DNA from: Lutibacter oricola
Lineage (GTDB): Bacteria; Bacteroidota; Bacteroidia; Flavobacteriales; Flavobacteriaceae
Length of the DNA: 64,000 nucleotides
Direction: 5' to 3'
NCBI RefSeq assembly: GCF_900106565.1
Contig: NZ_FNNJ01000002.1
Span: 510,786 to 574,785, forward strand
The notes under the pieces were generated by a model. The model was not told the DNA's origin. It saw nothing but the letters and a program-made list of their open reading frames with translations, and did no database searches. Positions 53,368 through 62,332 of this stretch are shown here, piece by piece. Position 1 is the first letter of the stretch; each line of letters begins with the position of its first letter. Made by a program: the position numbers and the translations under genes.

Positions 53368-56300
53368 TTAAAGCTTAATTATTTTTTTAGTAATAGAACC
53401 TTTGTTAGTTTTTATGTTTAAAAAATAGATACCTGTTGAAACATCTTCTAAATAAACCACGTCAGAAATATTACTTTTAACATTCAATCCAGAAACACTT
53501 GTAAGATTAGCTTCAATTAAAATTAACTTACTAGATAAATTAATTTTAACCTTATTTTGCGCTGGATTTGGATATACATTTATATTTTTTTCTAATTCTT
53601 CATTTAAAACACTTAATGTACCTGTACTTCCTATATCTCCTTCAATCGAGCTTACAGTTTTATTAAAAGGCCATAAATTATAATTTGTTGTTTCACTAGT
53701 TTCCCAATTAGAATTATTATTAATAGTAGTTCTTAACAACGCTGCATCACCTTCAATTTTACCATTATAAACACCATTATCTTGATCGTTACCAACTTGT
53801 ACTGCATTTAAACCTATTGTTAAGGCAGTAGGTAATTCACAATGTGTATTTCCTCCGCCAGTACCCCAAACTCCATTGGTTGTTAAACCAGCAATCCAAG
53901 CTGTAGAATTAGCATCTGTTGGTTCTGCAAAGGTATCATAAACTTGGTAAATTAGAACTGAATCTCCACCGGTAGATAAATCAAAATCTCCATCACTAGA
54001 TTCAGTTGTTTTACCTGTAACATCGTGTGAGGTTGTACCTACTATAGTTTCCAAATCACCACTAACTTGTTTAATTAAACCATCAGAATCTAATTTAAAT
54101 ACATCTCCTACATAAAAACTTTTTCCTGCTGTCCAAGTCCAAACATCATCTACACTATAATTGCCAATAAAACCACTTGCATTAGTCCAAACTCTATTTG
54201 AAATAGATAGTTTTGTTGTTGCAGTAATATCCTTTAACAGCATAAAAGATACAGCTCCATTATTTGTTCCCTCTGCTTTCCAACCAACAATAGCAACATC
54301 TCCTGCTGTTAAATTAGTTGGTACAATTACATCAAAAATAGAAATACTAGCAGAATTAGTATCAACACTTCCTACTGTTGTTGCATCTAACTGTATAGTA
54401 ACTGTTTCGCTAATTTCATCAATTCCATCTTGTATTGCTGAAATAATTATATCTGAATTATTGGTTCCATTTAAAATAGTTACAGTTTCCGCTAACATTG
54501 TATAATCATCTCCATTATTTAAAGCATCTCCGGTTATTGAGTAATTAATAACAATATCTTCTTCAGCTAAAACTCCTTCAGGTAAACTAACATTAAAAAC
54601 TCCATCTGTTTCACCCTCAATTGCATTTGTAACTGCTGTAATTGAGATTTTATTAATTTCTTCATCTAACAGCAATAAAGAACTTTCAAAAAATTTATTA
54701 TATGCAGGTAAAGTACCATTGTTCCATAATGCTAAATGCGGATGGCCAGATCCATCTCCATCATTGTCGTACCAAGCTGGTTTTACATCTTTAAATGGCT
54801 TTACTAAATCAACACCTTGATTCATAAACTCTTGAATAATAGCTTCAGCATTAGGTTCTGTAGCTCTTAAATCGGTTGTTTCTCCTGGATCTGTTAAAAT
54901 ATTATACAATCTCCAAGCTCCATTTCCCCCAGTTTTCACAATTTTCCATTGTCCCATTGACATACCTCCGTTATGAAAGCCAAAATAAGGTCTTATTATA
55001 GCTAAAGATTTATCGGGTCTAGGATCATTTCCTGCTAAAATTGCATCCATAAAATTAACGCCATCTAAAGTTTTAGTAGCTGGTATTGTACCTCCTGCTA
55101 AATTAACTAATGTAGGGTATAAATCTAGTGCACTTACTTGATGGTTTGAGGTTGATGGAGCACTAATTTGGTTTGGCCAATGTATAAACATAGGAACTTT
55201 GTGCCCTCCTTCTTTAACACTTCCTTTTAAAGCATCTAAAGGGTAATTTACAGCTCCTTTACTGTAAGTGTAACCACCATTATCACTTAAAAATATAATT
55301 AATGTATTGTTAAATTCCGTAATATCATTATCCAAAGCATCAATAAGTCTACCTATGTTTGTATCTAAATTAGAAACCATAGTGGCATAAGTAATTCGCT
55401 TTTGTGTAAAATCTTCAATAGTTTCTTCTCTTTTTGCTAATATTGCTGCTGCTTGATCTTCAGGACTTAATGCATCATAAGCAGTATCACCTATTTCATC
55501 TCTTACTGCCTTCTCCATTTTATCATCATTTACCTGATTAGCATTGTACATGTATGCACTATTTCTAACCAAATTATAAAAGTTTGGATTATCGACAAGA
55601 AATTGTGCTCTTTCAGCATCAGGAGCTTGCAATGGAGTATGCGGCGCATTATATGAAAGATACATAAAATATGGATCTGATGATGGTGCATTTGCTGTTG
55701 CATATGCAATTGCCTCGTCAGTTAATAAATCTGTTAAATAATCTTCATTTGGTAAATTACTAAACTCTGTATAATCCACATAACCTCTATTTCTCCATAA
55801 AGGATCTTTATATTCATTAGTAACTGTTCCTTTTGGTGTCCAAGGGGTTGTATTGGTATTGTAAAAATTAGTTTCGTATGAGTTTTCAAAATACTCTTTT
55901 CCGCCACCTAAAAACCCAAAGAAATAATCAAACCCCCTATCTAAAGGCTGATATGAACCATCAACAAAACCTAAATGCCATTTCCCAAATGCAGCTGTGT
56001 TGTAATTTGAATTTTGAAGAATTTTCGGGAAATAAGTTTCATTAGTGTCAGGTCCCAATGTTGTAGTAATATCATTAGGCAAGTTATATTGTGCACCTAT
56101 TCTATGTGAATAAATACCAGACATAATAGAAACCCTACTTGGCCCACAAAAAGGATGCGCAACATGTGCATTTTTTATTATTATACCATCTGTTGCTAAA
56201 TTATCTAAATGAGGTGTAGGTATTGCTCCTAATTCTGCAGGAAAACTCGCATCTCTATTAAATCCAACATCTCCATAGCCCAAATCATCGGCTAAAATTA

Positions 56301-56403
56301 CAACAATATTAGGTCTACTACCCTGTATTTGAGCTTTTAAATTAATAACTGATAATAAACAAATTAACAGTATTAAATAACGTTGAAGTAGTTTTTTATA
56401 CAT
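53368..56403 (-). CDS. type I sulfatase with Calx-beta domain and T9SS C-terminal sorting domain
   Basis: 1011 residues. A signal peptide (to about 25) precedes the sulfatase domain (about 30-560): metal ligands NIVVILADDLGYGD and the formylglycine site FCGPSRVSIMSG (Cys86, of the C-x-P-x-R type), so a formylglycine-generating enzyme is needed. A Calx-beta-type domain follows (about 600-680), then a further beta domain and a C-terminal T9SS type A sorting signal (VYPNPAQNKVKINLSSKLI to KKIIKL). It would be secreted or attached to the cell surface, where it removes sulfate from a sulfated polysaccharide. No SusC/SusD pair is adjacent. Confidence 0.92.
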   Translation of the reverse strand: MYKKLLQRYLILLICLLSVINLKAQIQGSRPNIVVILADDLGYGDVGFNRDASFPAELGAIPTPHLDNLATDGIIIKNAHVAHPFCGPSRVSIMSGIYSHRIGAQYNLPNDITTTLGPDTNETYFPKILQNSNYNTAAFGKWHLGFVDGSYQPLDRGFDYFFGFLGGGKEYFENSYETNFYNTNTTPWTPKGTVTNEYKDPLWRNRGYVDYTEFSNLPNEDYLTDLLTDEAIAYATANAPSSDPYFMYLSYNAPHTPLQAPDAERAQFLVDNPNFYNLVRNSAYMYNANQVNDDKMEKAVRDEIGDTAYDALSPEDQAAAILAKREETIEDFTQKRITYATMVSNLDTNIGRLIDALDNDITEFNNTLIIFLSDNGGYTYSKGAVNYPLDALKGSVKEGGHKVPMFIHWPNQISAPSTSNHQVSALDLYPTLVNLAGGTIPATKTLDGVNFMDAILAGNDPRPDKSLAIIRPYFGFHNGGMSMGQWKIVKTGGNGAWRLYNILTDPGETTDLRATEPNAEAIIQEFMNQGVDLVKPFKDVKPAWYDNDGDGSGHPHLALWNNGTLPAYNKFFESSLLLLDEEINKISITAVTNAIEGETDGVFNVSLPEGVLAEEDIVINYSITGDALNNGDDYTMLAETVTILNGTNNSDIIISAIQDGIDEISETVTIQLDATTVGSVDTNSASISIFDVIVPTNLTAGDVAIVGWKAEGTNNGAVSFMLLKDITATTKLSISNRVWTNASGFIGNYSVDDVWTWTAGKSFYVGDVFKLDSDGLIKQVSGDLETIVGTTSHDVTGKTTESSDGDFDLSTGGDSVLIYQVYDTFAEPTDANSTAWIAGLTTNGVWGTGGGNTHCELPTALTIGLNAVQVGNDQDNGVYNGKIEGDAALLRTTINNNSNWETSETTNYNLWPFNKTVSSIEGDIGSTGTLSVLNEELEKNINVYPNPAQNKVKINLSSKLILIEANLTSVSGLNVKSNISDVVYLEDVSTGIYFLNIKTNKGSITKKIIKL

Positions 56404-56511
56404 TAATATAATTTTGGTTTAACTTACTTTAAAACAAAACTATGCTAATTACTTATAGCTGTATTCAATATAATTACCTTGTAATAAGTCAGGTTTATCT
56501 TTAACTAAAAT

Positions 56512-56544
56512 AAAAAAAGCCTATCAAAATAATTGATAGGCTTT
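56512..56544 (-). terminator. terminator of the long cold-shock gene
   Basis: Eleven-bp stem AAAGCCTATCA / TGATAGGCTTT, with a T7 run on the minus strand. Confidence 0.82.
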
Positions 56545-56564
56545 CATATATAAAAATATTTTTT

Positions 56565-57023
56565 TTAGATTTTCTTTACTTTTACAGCATTCATTCCTTT
56601 TAACCCTCTTTCAAGTTCAAAAGAAACCTTGTCATTCTCAGCAATTTGATCAATTAAACCACTTACGTGTGTAAAATATTTTTCGTTAGAATCCGTGTCA
56701 ATAATAAATCCAAAACCTTTCGAAGTATCAAAAAATGAAACTTTTCCTTTTTTAACTGGATCTTCAGGCTCCATATCCTCTTTCTTTGGAATACCAATTT
56801 CGATGCTTTCTGCATCAATTTCAACTTTTAATGATGGATCAGGTGGAGTATCTGTTAAATTACCTAAATGATCAACATATGCAAATTCACTTACTTCACC
56901 TTTTTCTTTAGCCTCAGCAGCCTCAGCTCTACGCGCTAATTTTTTCTTTTGTTTTTCTTCACGTTTTTTTAAACGTTTTTTTTCTTTTTCGATTTTGTTA
57001 AAGGTTTGTTGTGATTTAGCCAT
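56565..57023 (-). CDS. long cold-shock-domain protein with basic coiled-coil N-terminus
   Basis: 152 residues. A Lys/Glu-rich amphipathic N-terminus (EKEKKRLKKREEKQKKKLAR, about 12-31) is followed by an acidic linker (60-90) and a C-terminal cold-shock domain (KKGKVSFFDTSKGFGFIIDT with RNP1, YFTHVSGL with RNP2). The domain order is inverse to many fusion proteins. The gene has a long, structured 5' leader, consistent with post-transcriptional control as for other cold-shock mRNAs. The helicase gene at 58529 is close. Confidence 0.9.
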   Translation of the reverse strand: MAKSQQTFNKIEKEKKRLKKREEKQKKKLARRAEAAEAKEKGEVSEFAYVDHLGNLTDTPPDPSLKVEIDAESIEIGIPKKEDMEPEDPVKKGKVSFFDTSKGFGFIIDTDSNEKYFTHVSGLIDQIAENDKVSFELERGLKGMNAVKVKKI

Positions 57024-57152
57024 TAAAAATTTAAAAATTTATGAGTTAATAAAATGTGTAAAATGCTTTTTCTAAACAATGTTTCAAGAAAACAAGTAAC
57101 TATTTATAGTTGTAACAAGTGTTTCAAGCTCTTTTTTACTTTTGCAAATATA
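57024..57152 (-). promoter_or_regulatory. promoter and long structured 5' leader of the cold-shock gene
   Basis: TATATTTG on the minus strand (57145-57152) is about 120 nt before the start codon. The leader holds a direct repeat, plus-strand AACAAnTGTTTCAAG at about 57075-57088 and 57114-57128, and a small AACTAT/ATAGTT hairpin (about 57098-57111). Confidence 0.5.
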
Positions 57153-57192
57153 GGATTTGATTTTTAATTATTATAATAATAACCTTATAAGT

Positions 57193-58503
57193 TTATTTAA
57201 CTGCGTTATTTTGAGGATTTTCAACCTTTAAAGAGGCAATAATTAAACCTACCACAAAAGTAAGAAGCAATATACTTACATATGAATATGAACCAAAATA
57301 GGTGAAACTATAACTAAATAAAGTTGGAGCAATAGCACTTGCCAACACTAAAAAACTCATTATTTTACCAGTTATTGACCCTAAGTATTTACGGCCATAA
57401 TATTTTGGCCAAGTAACTGCATTTACTACAGAAAACAAACCTCCTAAAACTCCTAAGCCTATAATAAGTAAGTATACTCCTATTTCATAATTTAAAAACA
57501 ATAAACCTAAAGAGGCAATACAACCACAAAATAGCATAATGTATAAATATATTTTATGCTGAATATAATCGCTTAACACATTACATAATGTAGCAACCGA
57601 AACTGCTATAATTGATATTGGTAAAAATATAGAAATAGCTTGTGTTTTAGTATAAGAGAAACTTTTAAATATGGATATTACATGAAATGTAAAACCTGTA
57701 ATAAAAAAACTATTAAATGATAATATCAATCCATAAACCCAAAATGCTCTTGTTTTTTTAGCTTCCTTTAGCGTAAAATTAGTTGTAACTGTTGGTTTAT
57801 TTTCTTTAACAGACTTAACTTCTTCTCCATCTGGATTTAAATTATAATCTTCAGGTTTATTTTTGTAAAAAATAAGAATAAACAAACTAAAAATAAACAG
57901 AGAAATTGCCATTAATTGCCAACTTAACTCCCAACCGTTATTATCTATAAGTTTACTTATAAATATAGGAGAACTTGAAAAACCTAAAGAAATTGCAATA
58001 CTGCTTAATGAGTTTACTTTACCTCTATGCTTATCAAACCACATCATAACCATATTTCTAGAAGCCATAGTTAAAATACCTTGACCACTAAGTCTAATAA
58101 AAAAAAACAATATGGTTATTACACAAAATGGTATAAGCCAACTAGTGTTATTTAAAAAAGATTTAACAAACTCACTAATTTCAACAGAAATTGAACACAA
58201 TAAAAGTGAAAATCCCAGAACTATAGTAGCAAAAAATGCTACGTAACGAGCTCCAAATTTATCGAACCAAAAGCCTGCCTTTGCTACAATAAAAGAACTT
58301 AAAAAAGTACCTATCATATAGGCATTACTAAACTCGTTTCTAGTTAAACCCAATGCATCTTTAACATAATCTGTAAAAACAGAAACACCAACAGTTTGCC
58401 CAGGAATACTAGCCCAAATACCTATAGTTCCAAAAAACAGCACTACATAACCATAAAAAAAAGGAACCTTTTTAGGCTTAACAATTTCAAACTTATTAGT
58501 CAT
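57193..58503 (-). CDS. MFS transporter, possibly monocarboxylate/OFA-like
   Basis: 436 residues with 12 membrane segments. FFYGYVVLFFGTIGIWASIP at the N-terminus is common in MFS transporters of the OFA/MCT type, and a long central loop (NKPEDYNLNPDGEEVKSVKE) separates the two six-helix halves. The substrate is not evident. It starts 25 bp after the DEAD-box helicase stop and may be co-transcribed with it. Confidence 0.82.
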   Translation of the reverse strand: MTNKFEIVKPKKVPFFYGYVVLFFGTIGIWASIPGQTVGVSVFTDYVKDALGLTRNEFSNAYMIGTFLSSFIVAKAGFWFDKFGARYVAFFATIVLGFSLLLCSISVEISEFVKSFLNNTSWLIPFCVITILFFFIRLSGQGILTMASRNMVMMWFDKHRGKVNSLSSIAISLGFSSSPIFISKLIDNNGWELSWQLMAISLFIFSLFILIFYKNKPEDYNLNPDGEEVKSVKENKPTVTTNFTLKEAKKTRAFWVYGLILSFNSFFITGFTFHVISIFKSFSYTKTQAISIFLPISIIAVSVATLCNVLSDYIQHKIYLYIMLFCGCIASLGLLFLNYEIGVYLLIIGLGVLGGLFSVVNAVTWPKYYGRKYLGSITGKIMSFLVLASAIAPTLFSYSFTYFGSYSYVSILLLTFVVGLIIASLKVENPQNNAVK

Positions 58504-58528
58504 GTTTTTTGAATAAACGCTTAATAAA

Positions 58529-59650
58529 TTATTGAATTACAATTTCTTTAAATGAAATACCTAATTCTTTTTGAATTTCATGTATTCTTTGTAATTCGTT
58601 TGGTAAAATTAAAGCAATTGAATCTCCTTTTTTTCCAGCTCTTGCTGTTCTACCACTTCTATGCGTATAATACTCTAACTGTTCTGGTAATTGATGGTGA
58701 AGAATAAAACCTAAGTTATTTACATCAATTCCTCTTGCAGAAACATCTGTAGAAATTAATACCTGAATACTTTCATTTTTAAAAGCACGCATTACTTTGT
58801 CACGTTCTTTTTGTTGCATATCTCCTTCTAAAGCATCTACAGAAAAGCCTTCTTCTTTTAAAATTTTTGCTAAATTTTGAGTTCCAGCTTTTGTTCTACA
58901 AAAAATAATACCTCTATCGTTTTGCTTACGTTCTAAAATTTTAATAATCAAATTTACTTTATCGCTAATGGTAGTTTTCACAAACTGATGCGTAATATTA
59001 GCATTTACTAAAGAGTTTTTGTTTACCTCAATTCTTACAGCATCTTTAGACATGTAAGTTTTAATAATTTTCTTAATTTCTTCAGGCATAGTAGCAGAAA
59101 ATAACCAAGTGTTTCTTTTTCCGCCAGTATATTTTAAAATTCTATTTAAGTCTTGTTTAAAACCCATACTAAGCATTTCATCTGCTTCGTCTAACACAAC
59201 TGTATTTATGTGTTTTAAATCTACATCACCACGTTCAATTAAATCTATTAATCTACCTGGTGTAGCCACAATAATATGAGTTGTGCGCTTTAATGCTTTA
59301 ATTTGACGATCTATTTTTTCTCCTCCAAAAACACATTCAGCAAAAATTTTAGATTCTGCATATTTAGTAAATTTAAACAACTGTTTTTTTATTTGTTGAA
59401 CCAACTCACGCGTTGGTGCCAAAATCAAAGCTTGAACATTGCCTGAATTTGTATCAATTTTATCTAAAATAGGCAATCCAAATGCTGCTGTTTTTCCTGT
59501 ACCTGTTTGTGCTAGACCAATAAAATCTACTTTTGAATTTAAAAGTATTGGAATTGCTGCTTGTTGAATTTCTGTAGGTGATTTTATTCCTAATTCGTTT
59601 AATGATTTAACGTACTCTTTACGCAAACCTAAATCTAAAAATGCTGACAT
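58529..59650 (-). CDS. DEAD-box RNA helicase (RhlE/CsdA-like)
   Basis: 373 residues. Motifs: Q (PTEIQQAAIP), I (AQTGTGKT), Ia (APTRELVQQ), II (DEAD), III (SATMPE), V/VI (STDVSARGIDV, HRSGRTAR). It lacks a C-terminal extension, so it is the minimal form. It is a paralogue of the gene at 48133, and the TACATTTG box (59668-59675) is about 18 nt before its start. Confidence 0.95.
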   Translation of the reverse strand: MSAFLDLGLRKEYVKSLNELGIKSPTEIQQAAIPILLNSKVDFIGLAQTGTGKTAAFGLPILDKIDTNSGNVQALILAPTRELVQQIKKQLFKFTKYAESKIFAECVFGGEKIDRQIKALKRTTHIIVATPGRLIDLIERGDVDLKHINTVVLDEADEMLSMGFKQDLNRILKYTGGKRNTWLFSATMPEEIKKIIKTYMSKDAVRIEVNKNSLVNANITHQFVKTTISDKVNLIIKILERKQNDRGIIFCRTKAGTQNLAKILKEEGFSVDALEGDMQQKERDKVMRAFKNESIQVLISTDVSARGIDVNNLGFILHHQLPEQLEYYTHRSGRTARAGKKGDSIALILPNELQRIHEIQKELGISFKEIVIQ

Positions 59651-59667
59651 GTTCTAATTTTAAGTTG

Positions 59668-59675
59668 CAAATGTA
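59668..59675 (-). promoter_or_regulatory. -7 box of the DEAD-box helicase gene at 58529
   Basis: TACATTTG on the minus strand, 17 nt before the start codon; matches TAnnTTTG. Confidence 0.5.
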
Positions 59676-59701
59676 CGGTTTAAAACGCAAAAAAATAGAT
59701 T

Positions 59702-60574
59702 TTATAAATCTATTAAGTATGCCATTGAAACATTAAAGAAATCTGTTTTTTCTAAATTTCTTTCTGTTCCAATTTTAGTAGGAAAATTTATGGTGTAACC
59801 TAATTCAAAATCGAAAGAGTTTATATTAAATTGTAATGGTAAATTTAGTTGAGTGTTTATTAAGTTAAACTCATTAATTTCAGAATAAATATTTTGAAAT
59901 TCTCCATTTTGAAATGTTAATTGAGCTAACTCTATAGTTTGCTTACCTGCAACAATGTTTAATTGCGGCTTTAAAACTAGGCTCGTTTTATCTTTGTCTA
60001 ATAAGTTTAATGAAATAAAAGAATTTGAACTTACCTGAATTGAATTCTCTTTTCCGAATAAATATGAACCTGTAATATCCGTTCCAAACTTTTTACATTT
60101 GCTTTTTACTCCAACTCCTAAACTAAGCGTATTACTATAAATATCGTCTTCCTTAAGAGCATAAAAATATTTTGAATATGCTGTAGTAATTTTAACTAAT
60201 TTCTTTTTTTCAATGTTTTTAGAATATCCTATGGATGTCCTAGTTACATCCCAATTAGGTGCAAATTGACTGTAGTAAATACCCGATAAACTTGCAAAAA
60301 AACCATTTGAATGTATGTAAGATATTTGTGGTGTTAAATTATATTGATTAATACCAATATCTCTTCCCGAAAAATACGTATCGCTATTAAAATTAACTGA
60401 TACGTATAGAAAATTAAAATTTGAAAGAGATTCAATTAAATCATCTAAGACCTCATTCTCATTAAATAAATCATTTAAAATATCTTCAGAATCGTTACTT
60501 GGTTTTTGCTTTTCTTGCGCAAGTAATGATATACTACTAAAAAACAACAAAAAAATAAAAAACTTAAAATTCAT
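59702..60574 (-). CDS. outer-membrane beta-barrel-like protein, 290 aa
   Basis: A signal peptide (MNFKFFIFLLFFSSISLLAQ) precedes a stretch with many alternating strands: NFLYVSVNFNSDTYFSGRDI, LTPQISYIHSNGFFASLSGI, FELGYTINFP. The N-terminal acidic segment (SEDILNDLFNENEVLDDLIE) is unusual for a barrel. It lies downstream of the ECF operon, separated by a terminator, so the relation is unsure. Confidence 0.75.
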   Translation of the reverse strand: MNFKFFIFLLFFSSISLLAQEKQKPSNDSEDILNDLFNENEVLDDLIESLSNFNFLYVSVNFNSDTYFSGRDIGINQYNLTPQISYIHSNGFFASLSGIYYSQFAPNWDVTRTSIGYSKNIEKKKLVKITTAYSKYFYALKEDDIYSNTLSLGVGVKSKCKKFGTDITGSYLFGKENSIQVSSNSFISLNLLDKDKTSLVLKPQLNIVAGKQTIELAQLTFQNGEFQNIYSEINEFNLINTQLNLPLQFNINSFDFELGYTINFPTKIGTERNLEKTDFFNVSMAYLIDL

Positions 60575-60591
60575 AAATATTTTTTAACGCA

Positions 60592-60625
60592 AAATAAGTG
60601 GTAGATTTTCTTCAACCACTTATTT
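60592..60625 (-). terminator. terminator of the second ECF operon
   Basis: Eleven-bp stem AAATAAGTGGT / ACCACTTATTT with a 12-nt loop, after the stop of the 171-aa gene. The T-run is short. Confidence 0.65.
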
Positions 60626-60645
60626 ATATTATTTTAATTTTTTAA

Positions 60646-61161
60646 CTAGTTACTCCCTGTACCTTTGCCTCCACCTGATCCAGTTCCATTTCCTTTTTTT
60701 ATATCTTTAATTCTTTCTTTTCTACGTTCTTTCATTCTTTCTCTAAGCTCTTTATTATTCTGAAAATTATTGTCTACTCTAAGCCTAGCTCTTATTTGTT
60801 GTCGCTGCTCTGTTGTTATAGAGTTTCTCAACTTATCTTTAACTACTTTTATATTCTCTCGTTGTGTTTTTAACATTAACTGTTGCTGTTTACTTAAGGA
60901 AACCATTAAGGCATTTTGTTTTTCTTTTTTAGATAACGTTGTGTTTTCTAAAATAGATAATTGCTTACTAGTTAAACTAGCTTTAAAAGTTTCTCTATTT
61001 TGTTTAATTAATTGCTTTTGCTTAAGCATTAATTTTTGCTGCTCTGTAGATAAATTTTCTATAGCAACAGGCTCTATATTGTCCTTTTTTTGTGCTTTAA
61101 CTGTTGCTATACCAACAATTAAACCAACAAAAAGTACGGTTATTAGCTTTATTTTTTTCAT
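60646..61161 (-). CDS. exported Gln/Lys-rich helical protein (Spy/LTXXQ-like layout)
   Basis: 171 residues with a signal peptide (MKKIKLITVLFVGLIVGIAT then VKAQ). The mature part is helical and rich in Gln and Lys, with LTSKQLSILENTTLSKKEKQ, and ITTEQRQQIRARL recalling the LTxxQ motif of Spy/CpxP proteins. A flexible Gly-rich tail follows. Being in an ECF sigma operon, it may be a periplasmic stress sensor or chaperone; this is inferred. Confidence 0.72.
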   Translation of the reverse strand: MKKIKLITVLFVGLIVGIATVKAQKKDNIEPVAIENLSTEQQKLMLKQKQLIKQNRETFKASLTSKQLSILENTTLSKKEKQNALMVSLSKQQQLMLKTQRENIKVVKDKLRNSITTEQRQQIRARLRVDNNFQNNKELRERMKERRKERIKDIKKGNGTGSGGGKGTGSN

Positions 61162-61235
61162 TCTATTTTTATCTTTAGTTTTAAGCGCTCTATAGTTTAG
61201 ACCTTTAGATTATAAAAAAGTTGTTCAACCTTAAT

Positions 61236-61676
61236 TTAATTTGAATTTAACTCATCATAAATTATGTCTTCAACTATATGTTTATCCACAAAAGCATCTA
61301 TTTTATCGTCTTCTACAAATAATGAAGCAATGGATATATCATCGGTTAAAGTTAACATATCCGCTTCAACTAAATTATTGTTTTTAATTTTTTCTATAGT
61401 ATCCAAAACAATTTCATTATTAAATGATGGTAATAAATTCGGTTTTAAAAATGTTAACGTAAAAAGTATTGTTATTGCCGCTGCAATTGGTACTATAAAA
61501 TACATTCTTTTAATGCCTTTCTTTTTTTCTTCGGAAGGAAGTTTACTTAATATATCTGCTTTAGATTTAGAAAAATAGTCACTTGGTACTTTTAGCCCTA
61601 AATCTTTTTTGTGTGTTTCTTCAATTTTATTCACAATAGAAAAAACATTCCCCTCAGTTTTTGCTGTTTTTTTCAT
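61236..61676 (-). CDS. putative anti-sigma partner, single-pass membrane protein
   Basis: 146 residues from the ATG at 61676, 4 nt after the sigma stop; a GTG start at 61691 would overlap it by 11 nt. A soluble N-terminus (1-60), one membrane helix (about 60-80: MYFIVPIAAAITILFTLTFL) and a short periplasmic part. This is the anti-sigma layout, although no zinc motif is seen. Its extracytoplasmic part is acidic (VEDDKIDAFVDKHIVEDIIY). Confidence 0.72.
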   Translation of the reverse strand: MKKTAKTEGNVFSIVNKIEETHKKDLGLKVPSDYFSKSKADILSKLPSEEKKKGIKRMYFIVPIAAAITILFTLTFLKPNLLPSFNNEIVLDTIEKIKNNNLVEADMLTLTDDISIASLFVEDDKIDAFVDKHIVEDIIYDELNSN

Positions 61677-61680
61677 AATG

Positions 61681-62247
61681 TTAACCCTCACTTATTTCTA
61701 ATAATTCTATATTTAAAATATCTTTTTCTATATACTTTACGGCATTATAATACGCCGTTTTAATGGTTCCTTCTTTCATACCTAATATATCTACCATTTC
61801 CCTAAATTTCAAATCGTCATAATATTTCATTTGAAATATATACCGTTGTTTTTCAGGTAGTTTAGATAATGTTTTTTGAAGCTTTAATTGAGCTTCATCC
61901 CCATCAAAATGTTCATCGCTTATAAGCGTATTTACATAACCTTCATTTAATGTATCTAACGAGTTGTGTTGTTTCTTTTTATTACTTTCAATAAACCTAA
62001 TAGACTCGTTATATGCTATACGATACATCCAAGTATGCAAAGAGCTTTTTTGTTGAAACTTAGGCAAACTTTTAAAAACTCTTATAAAAGTATTTTGCAA
62101 CACATCATTGGCATTTTCGTGCGTTATTACCAACTTACGTATATGCCAATACAAACGTTCTTGATACATATCTAAAAGCTTATTAAAAGCCTTTTCTCTA
62201 TGCTTATCGCTTATTAATTCTTTTATAAAATTGGTTTCGCTTGTCAA
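61681..62247 (-). CDS. ECF-type RNA polymerase sigma factor
   Basis: 188 residues. Region 2 spans about 20-90 (ENANDVLQNTFIRVFKSLPK, then LHTWMYRIAYNESIRFIESN) and region 4 about 125-180 (LPEKQRYIFQMKYYDDLKFR, then EMVDILGMKEGTIKTAYYNA). First gene of a three-gene unit with a membrane partner and an exported helical protein. It is a second, different ECF system in the same window; the first (9450-9959) has DUF4252 partners. Confidence 0.93.
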   Translation of the reverse strand: MTSETNFIKELISDKHREKAFNKLLDMYQERLYWHIRKLVITHENANDVLQNTFIRVFKSLPKFQQKSSLHTWMYRIAYNESIRFIESNKKKQHNSLDTLNEGYVNTLISDEHFDGDEAQLKLQKTLSKLPEKQRYIFQMKYYDDLKFREMVDILGMKEGTIKTAYYNAVKYIEKDILNIELLEISEG

Positions 62248-62332
62248 AATTAATTTTAATTGAATACTTATTAGACCTTCAGAAACAAAAAAAGTTTTTT
62301 TTGAATGAAAAATAATTACAACAAGTTACAAA

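Noticed and set aside
53368-56403. Sulfatase and GH42-like enzyme (35383-37719) as one polysaccharide-utilisation locus
   Set aside because: They are about 16 kb apart with unrelated genes between, and no SusC/SusD pair, so a locus is not supported.
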